Below, one piece after another: positions 21,267-31,075 of a DNA stretch of 64,000 nt. How positions within the stretch are numbered: the stretch's first letter is position 1; each line of letters opens with the position of its first letter. The DNA lies in the NCBI GenBank assembly GCA_900465685.1, contig UEGR01000014.1, positions 207,926 through 271,925 of the forward strand, in the 5' to 3' direction. Position numbers and translations under genes: made by a program. Source of the stretch: Hyphomicrobiales bacterium. Its GTDB lineage: Bacteria > Pseudomonadota > Alphaproteobacteria > Rhizobiales > Rhizobiaceae. Below the pieces are notes generated by a model. That model had not been told where the DNA came from. It saw nothing but the letters and a program-made list of their open reading frames with translations, and did no database searches.

Positions 21267-22379
21267 ATGAATCGTCGGGAACTCCTGAAATCCGGTGCGG
21301 CCTGCGCCGCCCTTAGCGCCATGCCGGGCTTAACCTTGACGCCTGCCTTCGCTGCTGACGGCACCTTTGCGCCGCAGCCGTCGAACTGGCGCAGCTTCGA
21401 AATCAAGACCGTCGTCAATCCTACCGCGTCCAAGGATGTCATCCGGGCATGGGTGCCGTTGGCAGGGTTTCAGGCGGATGACTGGAACCGCCCGGAAGGC
21501 AATCGCTGGACGACCAACGCCAAGGTCGCCCAACTCGATCGCGATCCGCATAGCGGGGTAGGGCTTCTCTATCTCGAATGGGCGCCGGGCGAGGAAACGC
21601 CGTCAGCGGAAATCATCAGCCTCATCTCGACCCGGGACCGCGCGAGCAACCTTGAAGCACCGACAGCTGCAGCACCGCTGACGCAGATAGAACGCGCCAA
21701 GTATCTGGCCGGAACACGGCTGGCACCGGTGGATGGCATCGTTCGGGAAACCGCCGACAAGATCGTCGGCGATGCCACACGCGATCAGGACAAAGCGCGC
21801 CGCATCTATGATTGGGTTGTCGCTAACACCTATCGGCGTGCCTCCACACGCGGCTGCGGTGATGGCGATATCGTGGCCATGCTGAAAAGCGGTGATCTTG
21901 GCGGCAAATGCGCCGATCTCAACCCGCTTTTCGTGGCGCTGGTACGCTCAGCCGGCATACCCGCCCGCGATCTTTACGGGGTGCGGGTGGCACCGTCCGC
22001 CTTTGGTTACAAGAGCCTTGGCGCGAAGAACGAGGTCATCACCAAGTCGCAGCATTGCCGTGCTGAAATCTATCTCGACGGCGTTGGCTGGGTGGCGACC
22101 GATCCTGCCGATGTTCGAAAGGTCATGCTTGAAGAGGAGAAGGACGGGCTGACAACAGATGATCCGCGTGTCGTTGCTGTTCGTCAGAAGCTCTTCGGCG
22201 CGTGGGAAGGCAACTGGATCGCCTTCAATGACGGCAGTGACGTTGATCTGCCATCCGCGAAGGGTGGGGAGCTTGGCTTCCTGATGTACCCGCAAGCCGA
22301 AGTGGCCAGCACGCGTCTCGATTGCCTCGACGCGGATGCTTTCCGTTATAGCATGACGGCACGCGAAATCTCGATCTGA
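21267..22379 (+). CDS. Exported transglutaminase-like protein
   Basis: 370 residues. The N-terminus (MNRRELLKSGAACAALSAM...AFAA) is a signal peptide of Tat appearance, cleaved near residue 30. The C-terminal half is a transglutaminase-like cysteine-protease fold with an apparent triad: Cys215 in GGKCADLNPLF, His263 in SQHCRAEIYLDGVGW and Asp279 in ATDPAD. Substrate unknown; bacterial members are mostly peptidases or peptide-processing enzymes. It is divergent from fdoG and 70 bases before selD, inside the selenium block. The start is supported by AAGGGGA. Confidence 0.8.
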   Translation: MNRRELLKSGAACAALSAMPGLTLTPAFAADGTFAPQPSNWRSFEIKTVVNPTASKDVIRAWVPLAGFQADDWNRPEGNRWTTNAKVAQLDRDPHSGVGLLYLEWAPGEETPSAEIISLISTRDRASNLEAPTAAAPLTQIERAKYLAGTRLAPVDGIVRETADKIVGDATRDQDKARRIYDWVVANTYRRASTRGCGDGDIVAMLKSGDLGGKCADLNPLFVALVRSAGIPARDLYGVRVAPSAFGYKSLGAKNEVITKSQHCRAEIYLDGVGWVATDPADVRKVMLEEEKDGLTTDDPRVVAVRQKLFGAWEGNWIAFNDGSDVDLPSAKGGELGFLMYPQAEVASTRLDCLDADAFRYSMTAREISI

Positions 22380-22449
22380 TACGAAATAACATGCCGGGGC
22401 GGTTCCTGTTTGCACTCGCGAACGAACCGCTTTCGGCTCAGGAGGAATT

Positions 22450-23502
22450 ATGGATATCGCATCGCCCATCCGTCTCAGCACGCTGGCGCATGGCGGCGGC
22501 TGCGGCTGCAAGCTGGCGCCTGCCGTGTTGCAAAATCTGCTCGCGGACCAGCCCGCTATTCAGCCTTTCAAGCAACTGCTTGTCGGCACTGAGACCGGCG
22601 ACGATGCAGCGGTCTGGCAGCTGGATGACGAAAATTGCGTGATCGCTACGACGGATTTCTTCATGCCGATGGTGGACGATCCTGTCGATTTCGGGCGCAT
22701 TGCTGCAACCAACGCCATATCCGATGTTTACGCTATGGGTGGAACGCCGATCATGGCGCTGGCGATCCTCGGCATGCCGGTGAACCAGATGCCTGCCGAA
22801 ATGATCCGTGATATTCTGAAAGGCGGTTCCAGCATTTGCGCCGAAGCCGGTATTCCGGTGGCAGGTGGCCATTCCATCGATACGCCGGAGCCGATTTACG
22901 GGCTGGCGGTGATCGGCACATGCAAGCTCTCCAATCTGCGCAAGAACAGTGGAGCCAAGCCGGGCGACGTGCTCATTTTGACCAAGGGGCTTGGCGTCGG
23001 CATTTATTCCGCCGCTTTCAAGAAGCAGGTGCTCGACAGCGCCGGTTACGATGAGATGATGGCCTCCGTCACTCTGCTGAACCGTGTTGGCGCTGAACTA
23101 GGCAAGGATGAGGCCGTTCATGCCGTCACCGATGTGACAGGCTTCGGCATCCTCGGTCATGCGCTTGAAATGGCGCGAGGATCGAAGGTCGGCATCACAC
23201 TTCGATACAGTGAACTTCCGCTTTTGGGTCAGGCTGCACGCCTTGCAGAGGAGGGCTTTATCACTGGCGCATCGACCCGCAACTGGGCGAGCTATGACGA
23301 CGAAGTGCACCTTGCCGACGACACGCCGCTCTGGAAGCAGCAATTGCTGACTGACCCGCAAACCTCCGGTGGTCTGCTTGTTTCCTGTGCGCCAGATGCG
23401 GCAGAGCGTATTCTCGCAACAATCCACTCCGCGGGTTATCCGGCGGCGCGTGTCATCGGAGCGGTTGGTGAAGCACCGTCAGTGGTAACGGTGGTCGACT
23501 AA
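22450..23502 (+). CDS. selD: Selenide, water dikinase SelD
   Basis: 350 residues. AIR-synthase-like fold with the glycine-rich N-terminal loop HGGGCGCK (Cys18, Cys20, Lys21). The position that is Sec in some SelD proteins is Cys here, so SelD does not need the pathway it feeds. Other conserved parts are [14 protein letters not shown] and [11 protein letters not shown]. It makes selenophosphate from selenide and ATP for SelA. Ribosome site CAGGAGG before the ATG at 22450. No selU/ybbB gene for tRNA selenation follows. Confidence 0.93.
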   Translation: MDIASPIRLSTLAHGGGCGCKLAPAVLQNLLADQPAIQPFKQLLVGTETGDDAAVWQLDDENCVIATTDFFMPMVDDPVDFGRIAATNAISDVYAMGGTPIMALAILGMPVNQMPAEMIRDILKGGSSICAEAGIPVAGGHSIDTPEPIYGLAVIGTCKLSNLRKNSGAKPGDVLILTKGLGVGIYSAAFKKQVLDSAGYDEMMASVTLLNRVGAELGKDEAVHAVTDVTGFGILGHALEMARGSKVGITLRYSELPLLGQAARLAEEGFITGASTRNWASYDDEVHLADDTPLWKQQLLTDPQTSGGLLVSCAPDAAERILATIHSAGYPAARVIGAVGEAPSVVTVVD

Positions 23503-23625
23503 AGCCCTGATTGATTTGCCAGCAAAACTCGAGCATTTCTTGAGCGTCGCCCAAGCCTAAGGCATAGTGTTTTCAATTAAGACAGAGTCGCAACCCGCGA
23601 TAGGGCGCCGCGATAAGGATTGAGC

Positions 23626-24927
23626 ATGTATTGGGCGGATATTATTGGCATTCTGGCGGTCCTTCTTCTGGTGGCCGCCAACGGCTTCTTCGTTGCCGCT
23701 GAATTCTCACTGGTGGCTGTCCGCAAAAGTCGGGTGGCGGAACTCGTCGCCGCCAAGCGGACCAATGCTACGGCTCTTCAGCGCGCAGTGGATCATCTCG
23801 ATGCCAATCTTGCGGCCACGCAGCTCGGTATCACCATTTCCTCGCTCGCGCTCGGCTGGATCGGTGAACCCGCCCTTGCGCATCTCATCGAACCGGCTTT
23901 GAGCGCGCTGCCGACGGAATGGGTGAGCTTCGGTTCGCATGCCATCGCAGTTGCGATTGCATTTATCATCATCACGGCACTGCATATTGTGCTGGGCGAA
24001 CTTGCGCCCAAAAGCCTCGCCTTGCAGCGTAGCGAAGGCACGGCCCTGTTTGTGGTCCGTGCGCTCGGTGCTTTCACCTTTATATTCTGGCCCGCCATTT
24101 CCACACTCAACGCACTGGGAAATCTGGTGCTGCGGGTGTGCGGTTTGCAGCCGGGCAACGGGGAGGGATCGACGCATTCTCCGGAAGAGATCAAGCTGCT
24201 CGTCGCGGCCAGCCAGCAGGCTGGCCTGATCGAAATGACGCAGCGCGAGGTGGTGGCGCGTGCGCTGACCATCGGCGACCGTCGCGTGGGCGACATCATG
24301 ACGCCACGGCGTGAGATCGACTGGGTCGATGCCGACGACACGCAGGAACAGATGCTCAAGACGGTCCGCGAATGTCGCCATGAACAATTGCTGGTCGCGC
24401 ATCAAAGCATCGACGAACCCATCGGCATGGTTCTCAAGAAAGATCTGCTTGATCAGGTGCTCGATGGTCATGCGGTCAATCCGCTGAAGGCGATCCGGGA
24501 GCTTGTCGTGGTTCATGAGGCGACGCCGATTTTCCGCGTGCTTGAAATCTTCAAGAAAAGCCCGGTGCGGCTGGTCGTCGTCGTGGATGAATATGGCATC
24601 CTCGAAGGTATCGTCACCCAGTCGGACCTGCTTGAAGCCATTGCGGGCGATATACCGGATATTGACGACGAAGAGCCGGATATCGTGACGCGCACGGACG
24701 GGTCGCTTCTGATCGACGGCTTGATGTCGGCCCATGAGGCCTTCCATCGTCTCGGTTTCACAGAAGTCCCGGAAGATCGCGGCTATCATACGATTGCCGG
24801 TTTTGCGCTACTGCAACTGGGCGACCTGCCTTCCGTTGGCGACAGTTTCGAATATGACAATTGGCGGTTTGAAATCGTCGATATGGACGGTCGGCGTATC
24901 GACAAGATTCTCGCGCAGAAATTATAG
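23626..24927 (+). CDS. CNNM/CorC (HlyC-type) membrane protein with CBS domains
   Basis: 433 residues from the ATG at 23626 (a TTG two codons earlier is possible). N-terminal CNNM (DUF21) region with about four membrane segments (IIGILAVLLLVAANGFFVAAEFSL; ITALHIVLGELAPKSLAL), then two CBS motifs (VGDIMTPRREIDWVDA; LVVVVDEYGILEGIVTQSDL) and a C-terminal CorC_HlyC domain (DRGYHTIAGFALLQLG). Family members are linked to magnesium/cobalt efflux and ion homeostasis. The old haemolysin label is not supported. It appears to be a single-gene unit. Confidence 0.88.
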   Translation: MYWADIIGILAVLLLVAANGFFVAAEFSLVAVRKSRVAELVAAKRTNATALQRAVDHLDANLAATQLGITISSLALGWIGEPALAHLIEPALSALPTEWVSFGSHAIAVAIAFIIITALHIVLGELAPKSLALQRSEGTALFVVRALGAFTFIFWPAISTLNALGNLVLRVCGLQPGNGEGSTHSPEEIKLLVAASQQAGLIEMTQREVVARALTIGDRRVGDIMTPRREIDWVDADDTQEQMLKTVRECRHEQLLVAHQSIDEPIGMVLKKDLLDQVLDGHAVNPLKAIRELVVVHEATPIFRVLEIFKKSPVRLVVVVDEYGILEGIVTQSDLLEAIAGDIPDIDDEEPDIVTRTDGSLLIDGLMSAHEAFHRLGFTEVPEDRGYHTIAGFALLQLGDLPSVGDSFEYDNWRFEIVDMDGRRIDKILAQKL

Positions 24928-25018
24928 TTATGTTGGGGATGCCGCTCCGTCGAAAGGCGTAGCGGCTCCGCCTTATACGGTGATATGCCTCGCAGCTCTG
25001 TTTGTGCATTCTGCATGC

Positions 25019-25738
25019 ATGAAGATAGAAGCTGAACAGCAACGTCAATTCTGGAACGACTGGAACGCGCAGACCCGCGAAAAGGAGCTGCACGAAATCT
25101 CGCGTCGGCAGGCGGAGATGGTCCTCGACAGTCTGGCGCGCACGGGCAGAACCGGGTTGAAAATCCTCGAAGTCGGCTGTGGTGCGGGGTGGCTCTGCCC
25201 AGAGCTGGCCCGGTTTGGCGACGTGGTGGGAACCGACCTTTCCGATGAGGTTTTGCAACGGGCGCAGGCGCGCTGGCCGGAAATCAAATTCGTGTCGGGC
25301 GATTTCTTCTCGCTGTCCTTCGAGCCGCAATCCTTCGACGTGATTGTTAGTCTGGAAGTGCTGTCGCATGTCGAGAACCAGCCCCATTTCATGGAGCGGC
25401 TGGCCGATCTGCTGGTTCCGGGCGGCATGTTGCTGCTCGCGACGCAAAACCGTCCCGTGCTGCAAAAACATTGCAGCGTTGCGCCGCCTGGTCCGGGACA
25501 GGTTCGCCGTTGGGTCGACCGGACAGAACTGGCCGGGCTGGCGTCGCCTTTTTTCAAGATAGAACAGTTGCGTTCCATCACGCCCATGGCGCAACGCGGC
25601 TACCGGCGTTTCCTGACATCGCAAAAACTCAACAATGCACTTGTGCCGGTGATGGGGCATCGCTTTCGCGATCTGCTGGAAGCCAATGACTGGGGCTGGA
25701 CGCTGATGCTGAGAGCCACCAGACATCTGGCGGTATAA
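25019..25738 (+). CDS. Class I SAM-dependent methyltransferase
   Basis: 239 residues from the ATG at 25019. Motif I is ILEVGCGAGWLCPEL (about residues 44-58), followed by GDVVGTDLSDEVL, FDVIVSLEVLSHV and a PGGMLLLATQN segment, as in UbiG-like methyltransferases. The substrate cannot be told. The frame runs further upstream into the previous gene without a start of its own. Its ribosome site is poor, so the start is uncertain. Confidence 0.8.
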   Translation: MKIEAEQQRQFWNDWNAQTREKELHEISRRQAEMVLDSLARTGRTGLKILEVGCGAGWLCPELARFGDVVGTDLSDEVLQRAQARWPEIKFVSGDFFSLSFEPQSFDVIVSLEVLSHVENQPHFMERLADLLVPGGMLLLATQNRPVLQKHCSVAPPGPGQVRRWVDRTELAGLASPFFKIEQLRSITPMAQRGYRRFLTSQKLNNALVPVMGHRFRDLLEANDWGWTLMLRATRHLAV

Positions 25739-26026
25739 GAAGCGGCATCTTTTCGATTCAGTTTGAAAGATCCAGCCGACGGCTGAGGTGTAGGCTGACC
25801 TGCAGACGGGGGCAAACGCTTTGCTTGCGGCGGCGTAAGCAGACCCGCAGCAAAGGGATATCTAAGCGGGATATTCCCCGGTCGCTATTTTAAGGCCACA
25901 CCGCGCATTCGACTTTTGCAGTGTGCCGCGAATACTTTATTGCCCGCAACAAATGATCGGGCTAGCATGGTCCCCATTACAACAACGGCAGGACAAACCT
26001 GTCGAAACAAATGGGGAAATAAGATT

Positions 26027-27076
26027 ATGAAAATGGCACGCCTTGCCTTCGCCGGTGCACTTCTCGCAACTGTCACCGGTTTTCATGTTGCGCCTGCTGC
26101 GGCGCGCGATCTGACAGTTGTCTCCTGGGGCGGCAACTATCAGGATGCGCAACGAGAAATCTATTTCAAGCCGTTTTCGGAAAAAACCGGAAAGCCGCTG
26201 CTCGATGAATCCTGGGACGGCGGCTATGGCGTCATTCAGGCCAAGGTGAAGGCTGGCAAACCCAATTGGGACGTGGTGCAGGTGGAAGCCGAAGAACTAG
26301 CGCTTGGCTGTGCCGACGGTCTCTATGAAAAGATCGACTGGGCCAAGCTTGGCGGCAAGGACAAGTTTCTCGACAGCGCGGTCAATGATTGCGGCGTCGG
26401 CGCCATCGTCTGGTCAACGGCCATCGCCTATAATGGCGACAAGCTGAAGGATGGCCCCAAGTCCTGGGCGGATTTCTGGGATGTGAAGAAGTTTCCTGGC
26501 AAGCGCTCGTTGCGCAAGGGCGCAAAATACACGCTTGAATTCGCGCTGCTTGCAGACGGCGTCAAGAAGGACGAAGTCTATGACGTGCTGGGCACGCCGG
26601 AAGGCGTCGACCGTGCATTCAAGAAGCTCGATGAGCTGAAGCCGAATATCGTTTGGTGGGAAGCTGGCGCACAGCCGCTTCAACTGCTGGCATCCGACGA
26701 AGTCGTGATGGCTTCGGCCTATAATGGCCGTATCACGGGCATCAACCGCGCTGAAGGCAAGAATTTCAAGGTGGTATGGCCGGGCAGCATCTATGCCGTC
26801 GATAGCTGGGTTGTCCTCAAGGACGCCGAGAACAAGGACGCAGGCATGGATTTCATCGCTTTCACAAGCGAGCCTGAAAACCAGGTCAAGCTGCCGAAAT
26901 TTGTCGCCTATGGTCTTCCGAACAAGGAAGCCGCCAGCAAAGTTCCGGCGGAATTCGCAGGCGATCTGCCAACCGCGGAAGCCAACATGACCGATGCCAT
27001 TCCGCTCAATGTCGATTTCTGGATCGACAATTCGGAAGAGCTGACGAAGCGCTTCAACGCCTGGCTGGCGCAGTAA
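26027..27076 (+). CDS. Polyamine-type ABC substrate-binding protein
   Basis: 349 residues from the ATG at 26027. Signal peptide to about AAARD (residues 22-26), then a PotD/PotF-like binding protein: DLTVVSWGGNYQDAQREIYF, WDVVQVEAEELALGCADGLY and WWEAGAQPLQLLASDEVVM. It heads an SBP-ATPase-permease-permease operon. Substrate may be putrescine, spermidine or another small cation or amino compound. Family is firm, substrate is not. Confidence 0.82.
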   Translation: MKMARLAFAGALLATVTGFHVAPAAARDLTVVSWGGNYQDAQREIYFKPFSEKTGKPLLDESWDGGYGVIQAKVKAGKPNWDVVQVEAEELALGCADGLYEKIDWAKLGGKDKFLDSAVNDCGVGAIVWSTAIAYNGDKLKDGPKSWADFWDVKKFPGKRSLRKGAKYTLEFALLADGVKKDEVYDVLGTPEGVDRAFKKLDELKPNIVWWEAGAQPLQLLASDEVVMASAYNGRITGINRAEGKNFKVVWPGSIYAVDSWVVLKDAENKDAGMDFIAFTSEPENQVKLPKFVAYGLPNKEAASKVPAEFAGDLPTAEANMTDAIPLNVDFWIDNSEELTKRFNAWLAQ

Positions 27077-27133
27077 AAGGGTAGCCTGAAAAACGCCTAT
27101 CGCCGTCCCGTCTGCCGTTAAAACAAATAGCTG

Positions 27134-27162
27134 GAGCGTTTCGTTAAAACCGGAACCGCTCT
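27134..27162. repeat. Imperfect copy of the GAGCGGTTCC...GGAACCGCTC palindrome
   Basis: GAGCGTTTC, spacer, then CGGAACCGCTCT. It resembles the perfect palindrome at 31074-31112 with two changes in the left arm. It lies between the binding-protein gene and the ATPase gene. Confidence 0.5.
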
Positions 27163-27208
27163 GGCGGGTGGACGGGATATTCCGATTGCCGGCAAATGGA
27201 GTGATTCA

Positions 27209-28276
27209 TTGACGGACTATCGAATTCGATTTGAGAATATCAGTAAATCCTACGCCGATTTCAAAGTCATAGACGGGCTCAACCTCGATATCGCACGCGG
27301 GGAGTTTGTCAGTCTTCTGGGGCCGTCGGGCTCCGGTAAAACCACGCTTCTAATGATGCTCGCAGGCTTTGAAAGTCCGAGTAGCGGTAAGCTCATCGTC
27401 GATGGAAAGTCCATCAATGATGTGCCGTCCTATAAGCGCAATATGGGTGTCGTCTTCCAGAACTATGCGCTGTTTCCGCATATGAGTGTTGGCGAGAATG
27501 TCGCGTTTCCGCTACAGATGCGCGGGCTTGGCAAGGCGGAAATTTCCGACAAGGTCGGAAAAGTGCTGGATATGGTGCAGCTTTCCACCATGCGCGAGCG
27601 CAAGCCATCGCAGCTCTCCGGCGGGCAGCAGCAGCGTGTGGCTCTGGCCCGTGCACTGGTTTTCGAACCGGGCGTGGTGCTGATGGACGAACCGCTCGGC
27701 GCGCTCGACAAGCAATTGCGCGAACAGATGCAGCTCGACATCCGCGCCCTGCATAGCCGTCTCGGTTTGACGATTGTTTTCGTGACGCATGACCAGAGCG
27801 AGGCTCTGACCATGTCGGACCGCATTGCTGTGTTCAACAAAGGTCAGATTGAACAGATCGGCTCACCGCGCGAAATCTATGACGAACCCAAGACCCGTTT
27901 CGTGGCGGAGTTTATCGGCGAAACCAATCTTGCCGAAGGCAAGGTGGAGCGTATCGACGGAACCAATACGTTGATCCGCCTCAACAATGGCGCCGAGCTG
28001 AATGCCTCTTCATCGGGGGCGCTGACGCCAGGGCAGAACGTGTTGCTTTCAATCCGCCCGGAGCGGATAGAACTGGGCGGCGAGGGCAAAGCGGACAACA
28101 GTCTCAGCACGCGCGTTACCGATAGTGTCTATCAGGGCGACCATCTGCGCATCCAGCTGGATGACAAGGCGCATAATTTCATTGTCCGTCTCGATCGCAA
28201 GGCGCGCGAGTGGAAGCCGGGTGTCGATGTGGTGGCGCATTTCAATGCCGCTGATTGCTGGACCATTGTCGCATGA
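27209..28276 (+). CDS. Polyamine-type ABC transporter ATPase (PotA-like)
   Basis: 355 residues, starting with TTG at 27209 after ATGGAGTG. Walker A GPSGSGKTT, NYALFPHMSVGENVAF Q-loop region, signature LSGGQQQRVALARAL, Walker B GVVLMDEPLGALD, and a C-terminal TOBE domain. It drives the two permeases that follow. It overlaps the next gene by 4 bases. Confidence 0.86.
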   Translation: MTDYRIRFENISKSYADFKVIDGLNLDIARGEFVSLLGPSGSGKTTLLMMLAGFESPSSGKLIVDGKSINDVPSYKRNMGVVFQNYALFPHMSVGENVAFPLQMRGLGKAEISDKVGKVLDMVQLSTMRERKPSQLSGGQQQRVALARALVFEPGVVLMDEPLGALDKQLREQMQLDIRALHSRLGLTIVFVTHDQSEALTMSDRIAVFNKGQIEQIGSPREIYDEPKTRFVAEFIGETNLAEGKVERIDGTNTLIRLNNGAELNASSSGALTPGQNVLLSIRPERIELGGEGKADNSLSTRVTDSVYQGDHLRIQLDDKAHNFIVRLDRKAREWKPGVDVVAHFNAADCWTIVA

Positions 28277-29448
28277 CGGTACTTTCCGCCAGGAGCACGC
28301 GCTCCGTTTTGCTCATCGCCCCGCTTTTGATCTTCATTGCGCTGTTCTTCCTGTGGCCGCTCGGCGTGATGATGAAACAGGCAATTTCTGATACGGCGGT
28401 GCTGCGTGTTCTGCCGCAAACGGCAGAAGCGGTCGGCGCATGGGACGGTCAATCCGGCCCGACACCGGAGATGAAGCAGGCGTTGGTTGCCGATCTCAAG
28501 ACCTCCACCGACCAGCAGGCTGTCGGCGATATGGTGCGGCGCTTGAACAGCGCCCAGTCGGGTTTTCGCACGCTGATGAGCAAGACGATCTCGGCCATTG
28601 AGAAGGGCGATCCCGCGCTTGATCTTGAGGCCGTTGATAAACGCTGGAGCCAGCCTCAATATTGGCGCGCAATTGCCAATGCCCTGTCCCCCACCACAGA
28701 TCGAAATCTCCTGGCCGCTGTGGATATGGAACGCGACAGTTCCGGCGAGATTGTTTCCATGGCGCCGGGCACATCGGCCAATCGCGCCATCATGCTGCGT
28801 ACCTTCTGGATCGCCGCGCTGGTCACATTAGCCTGCGCCGCTATCGGCTATCCCTATGCGGTATTGCTGGCTTCGGCCACGGGCTGGGTGAAAAGCGCCT
28901 TGTTTGCAGCGGTACTGCTGCCGCTCTGGACGTCGCTTCTGGTGCGCACGGCGGCTTGGTTCATTCTGTTGCAGGATAAGGGGTTGATCAACGACACGCT
29001 GACCTGGCTCGGGCTTACCAACGGGCCGCTGCCGCTGATCTTCAACCGGACCGGCGTGATCATCGCCATGACGCATGTGCTTTTGCCATTCATGGTTTTG
29101 CCGATTTACAGCGTGCTGGTGTCCATCCCGAATAATCTGATGCCTGCCGCTGCCTCGCTGGGCGCACCGCCATGGCGCGCGTTTCTGCGGGTTCTGCTGC
29201 CGCTCAGTATGCGCGGTATCCTGTCCGGCATGTTGCTCGTTTTCATGAGCGCGATTGGCTATTACATCACTCCGGCGCTGATCGGCGGTCCGAGCGACCA
29301 GATGATCAGCTCGATCATCGCTTATTATGCAACCGGCTCGGCCAATTGGGGCATGGCGGGCGCGCTGGGCATGGTGCTGCTGGTCGTTTGTCTGGTGCTC
29401 TACGCGGTCTATGGTCGCCTGACCAACGAAAAGCCGGGGAGGGCATGA
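28273..29448 (+). CDS. Polyamine-type ABC permease 1 (PotB-like) with large periplasmic insertion
   Basis: 391 residues from the ATG at 28273, overlapping the ATPase stop. TM1 is at about residues 11-32 and TM2 begins only at about 177, leaving a hydrophilic loop of about 140 residues that PotB-size proteins (about 280) lack. The rest is a normal binding-protein-dependent permease (PHILLPFM-type core; EAA-like loop LMPAAASLGAPPWRAFLRVL). It pairs with the next gene. Confidence 0.82.
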   Translation: MTVLSARSTRSVLLIAPLLIFIALFFLWPLGVMMKQAISDTAVLRVLPQTAEAVGAWDGQSGPTPEMKQALVADLKTSTDQQAVGDMVRRLNSAQSGFRTLMSKTISAIEKGDPALDLEAVDKRWSQPQYWRAIANALSPTTDRNLLAAVDMERDSSGEIVSMAPGTSANRAIMLRTFWIAALVTLACAAIGYPYAVLLASATGWVKSALFAAVLLPLWTSLLVRTAAWFILLQDKGLINDTLTWLGLTNGPLPLIFNRTGVIIAMTHVLLPFMVLPIYSVLVSIPNNLMPAAASLGAPPWRAFLRVLLPLSMRGILSGMLLVFMSAIGYYITPALIGGPSDQMISSIIAYYATGSANWGMAGALGMVLLVVCLVLYAVYGRLTNEKPGRA

Positions 29449-30230
29449 CCATGGGGCGCTCTGTCAAAATCCTCTTCGGCGTCGCCGCGGTCATATTTCT
29501 GGTCGCGCCGTTGTTTGCCATCCTGCCGCTAGCATTCACCTCAAGCGTGTTTCTCACCTATCCGGTGCCCAGCTGGTCGATGCGCTGGTTTGAAGAGCTG
29601 GCAACGGCTGATGCCTGGCGACGCGCCATCGTCAACAGTCTGATCATCGGCACTGGTACCATGGCGCTGGCGACGGTGCTCGGAACCATGGCGGCGCTTG
29701 GCCTGCGCAATCGGGCGCTGTTCCTGTCGGGTCCGATCCGCACGCTGTTTCTGCTACCGATGGTCGTGCCTGCGGTGGTGATGGGCGTCGGCATGCAACT
29801 GCTGTTCGTGCGGCTGGGGATTGCGAATTCCTATTTTGGGGTCATCGTCGCGCATACGGTGGTGTCGATCCCGTTCGTGATGGTGAGCGTCACCGGCGCG
29901 CTGGCAGGTATTGACCGACGCGTGGAACTTGCAGCGGAAAGCCTTGGCGCATCGCCGCTGACGGTGTTCCGCAGGGTGACTTTGCCGCTTGCCATGCCGG
30001 GCGTGGTTTCAGGTGCAGTGCTGGCTTTTGCCACGTCGCTGGACGAGGTGGTGCTGACGCTGTTCGTCGCCGGGCCAAACCAGCGAACGCTGGCGCGACA
30101 GATGTTTTCCACGATCCGCGAAAACATCAGCCCGGCAATTGCTGCCGCAGCCTTCCTGTTTATCGCGGGAACCCTGATCCTCGGTCTGGCGGCAGTGCTG
30201 TTCAAAAGGAAAACACCGCGCACGGCTTGA
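29445..30230 (+). CDS. Polyamine-type ABC permease 2 (PotC-like)
   Basis: 261 residues. The ATG at 29445 overlaps the previous stop (ATGA); an ATG at 29451 is also possible. Six membrane segments and the EAA loop ELAAESLGASPLTVFRRVTL identify a PotC-type permease. Last gene of the importer operon. Confidence 0.84.
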   Translation: MTMGRSVKILFGVAAVIFLVAPLFAILPLAFTSSVFLTYPVPSWSMRWFEELATADAWRRAIVNSLIIGTGTMALATVLGTMAALGLRNRALFLSGPIRTLFLLPMVVPAVVMGVGMQLLFVRLGIANSYFGVIVAHTVVSIPFVMVSVTGALAGIDRRVELAAESLGASPLTVFRRVTLPLAMPGVVSGAVLAFATSLDEVVLTLFVAGPNQRTLARQMFSTIRENISPAIAAAAFLFIAGTLILGLAAVLFKRKTPRTA

Positions 30231-30304
30231 GCGCAACTTTCTAGCTGTGCTTTGTTGAATGCATGAAATAGGGAACCTTTCATTGTGTGAGGGGTTTGAA
30301 ATTC

Positions 30305-31075
30305 ATGCACCTTTCAAAAGCGAATTCAGAAAGCACCTCGCTTGCGGCGCTCTCGGCGGATAATGCCGGATATGCGCTTTTCTTCGATATCGACGGAACC
30401 TTGCTGGATCTGGCGCCGACGCCTGACAGCGTCGTGGTCGATCCCGTGCTTGTCGACGCTCTGGAAAAACTGCGCCAGCATTTGTCCGGAGCCGTGGCGC
30501 TTGTTACCGGACGCCCCTTGGAATTTGTGGCGGAGCGCTTCCCTTCTTATTCGGGTGCTGTTGCGGCATTGCACGGAACCGAGTTCCGCCTTCCATCGGG
30601 GCATGTCGAGATGCTGGAACCGGGCGAACAATTTGCGCGCGCCAAGGATTTCATTCGTCAGACGCAGGCAGGCATTGCCGGGCTTCTCGTCGAGGATAAA
30701 GGCAATGCTATTGCCGTCCATTTCAGGGCAGCACCCGAGAAGGAAGATATCGCTCGTGACTTGATCGACGCGGCGGAAAAGCTGGCCGGTCCTGACTGGC
30801 GTGTGCAGGCGGGTAAATATGTCTTCGAACTGCGTTCGCGCCATGGCGATAAGGGTACCGCCTTGCGCCGTCTGATGCGGAGTGCAGCCTTTGCCGGTCG
30901 TCGTCCGATCGCTTTCGGCGACGATCTGACGGATGTGCCGATGCTGCGCGCTGCGATGGATATGGGCGGGTTGGGCGTTGCGGTCGGCGACGCGATCCGC
31001 GACCTGCCCGGGGAGACAATATCCTCTCCGGCGGCTGTTCGGGCCTGGATTATCGAGATTGCAGGAAACAGCTAG
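30305..31075 (+). CDS. otsB: Trehalose-6-phosphate phosphatase
   Basis: 256 residues from the ATG at 30305 (a GTG at 30287 would add six). HAD fold: motif I FFDIDGTLLDLAPTPDSV (nucleophile Asp in DIDGT), VTGRPLEFVAERF, and motif IV FGDDLTDVPML. It removes phosphate from trehalose 6-phosphate made by OtsA. A palindrome and a repeat lie between it and otsA. Confidence 0.92.
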   Translation: MHLSKANSESTSLAALSADNAGYALFFDIDGTLLDLAPTPDSVVVDPVLVDALEKLRQHLSGAVALVTGRPLEFVAERFPSYSGAVAALHGTEFRLPSGHVEMLEPGEQFARAKDFIRQTQAGIAGLLVEDKGNAIAVHFRAAPEKEDIARDLIDAAEKLAGPDWRVQAGKYVFELRSRHGDKGTALRRLMRSAAFAGRRPIAFGDDLTDVPMLRAAMDMGGLGVAVGDAIRDLPGETISSPAAVRAWIIEIAGNS

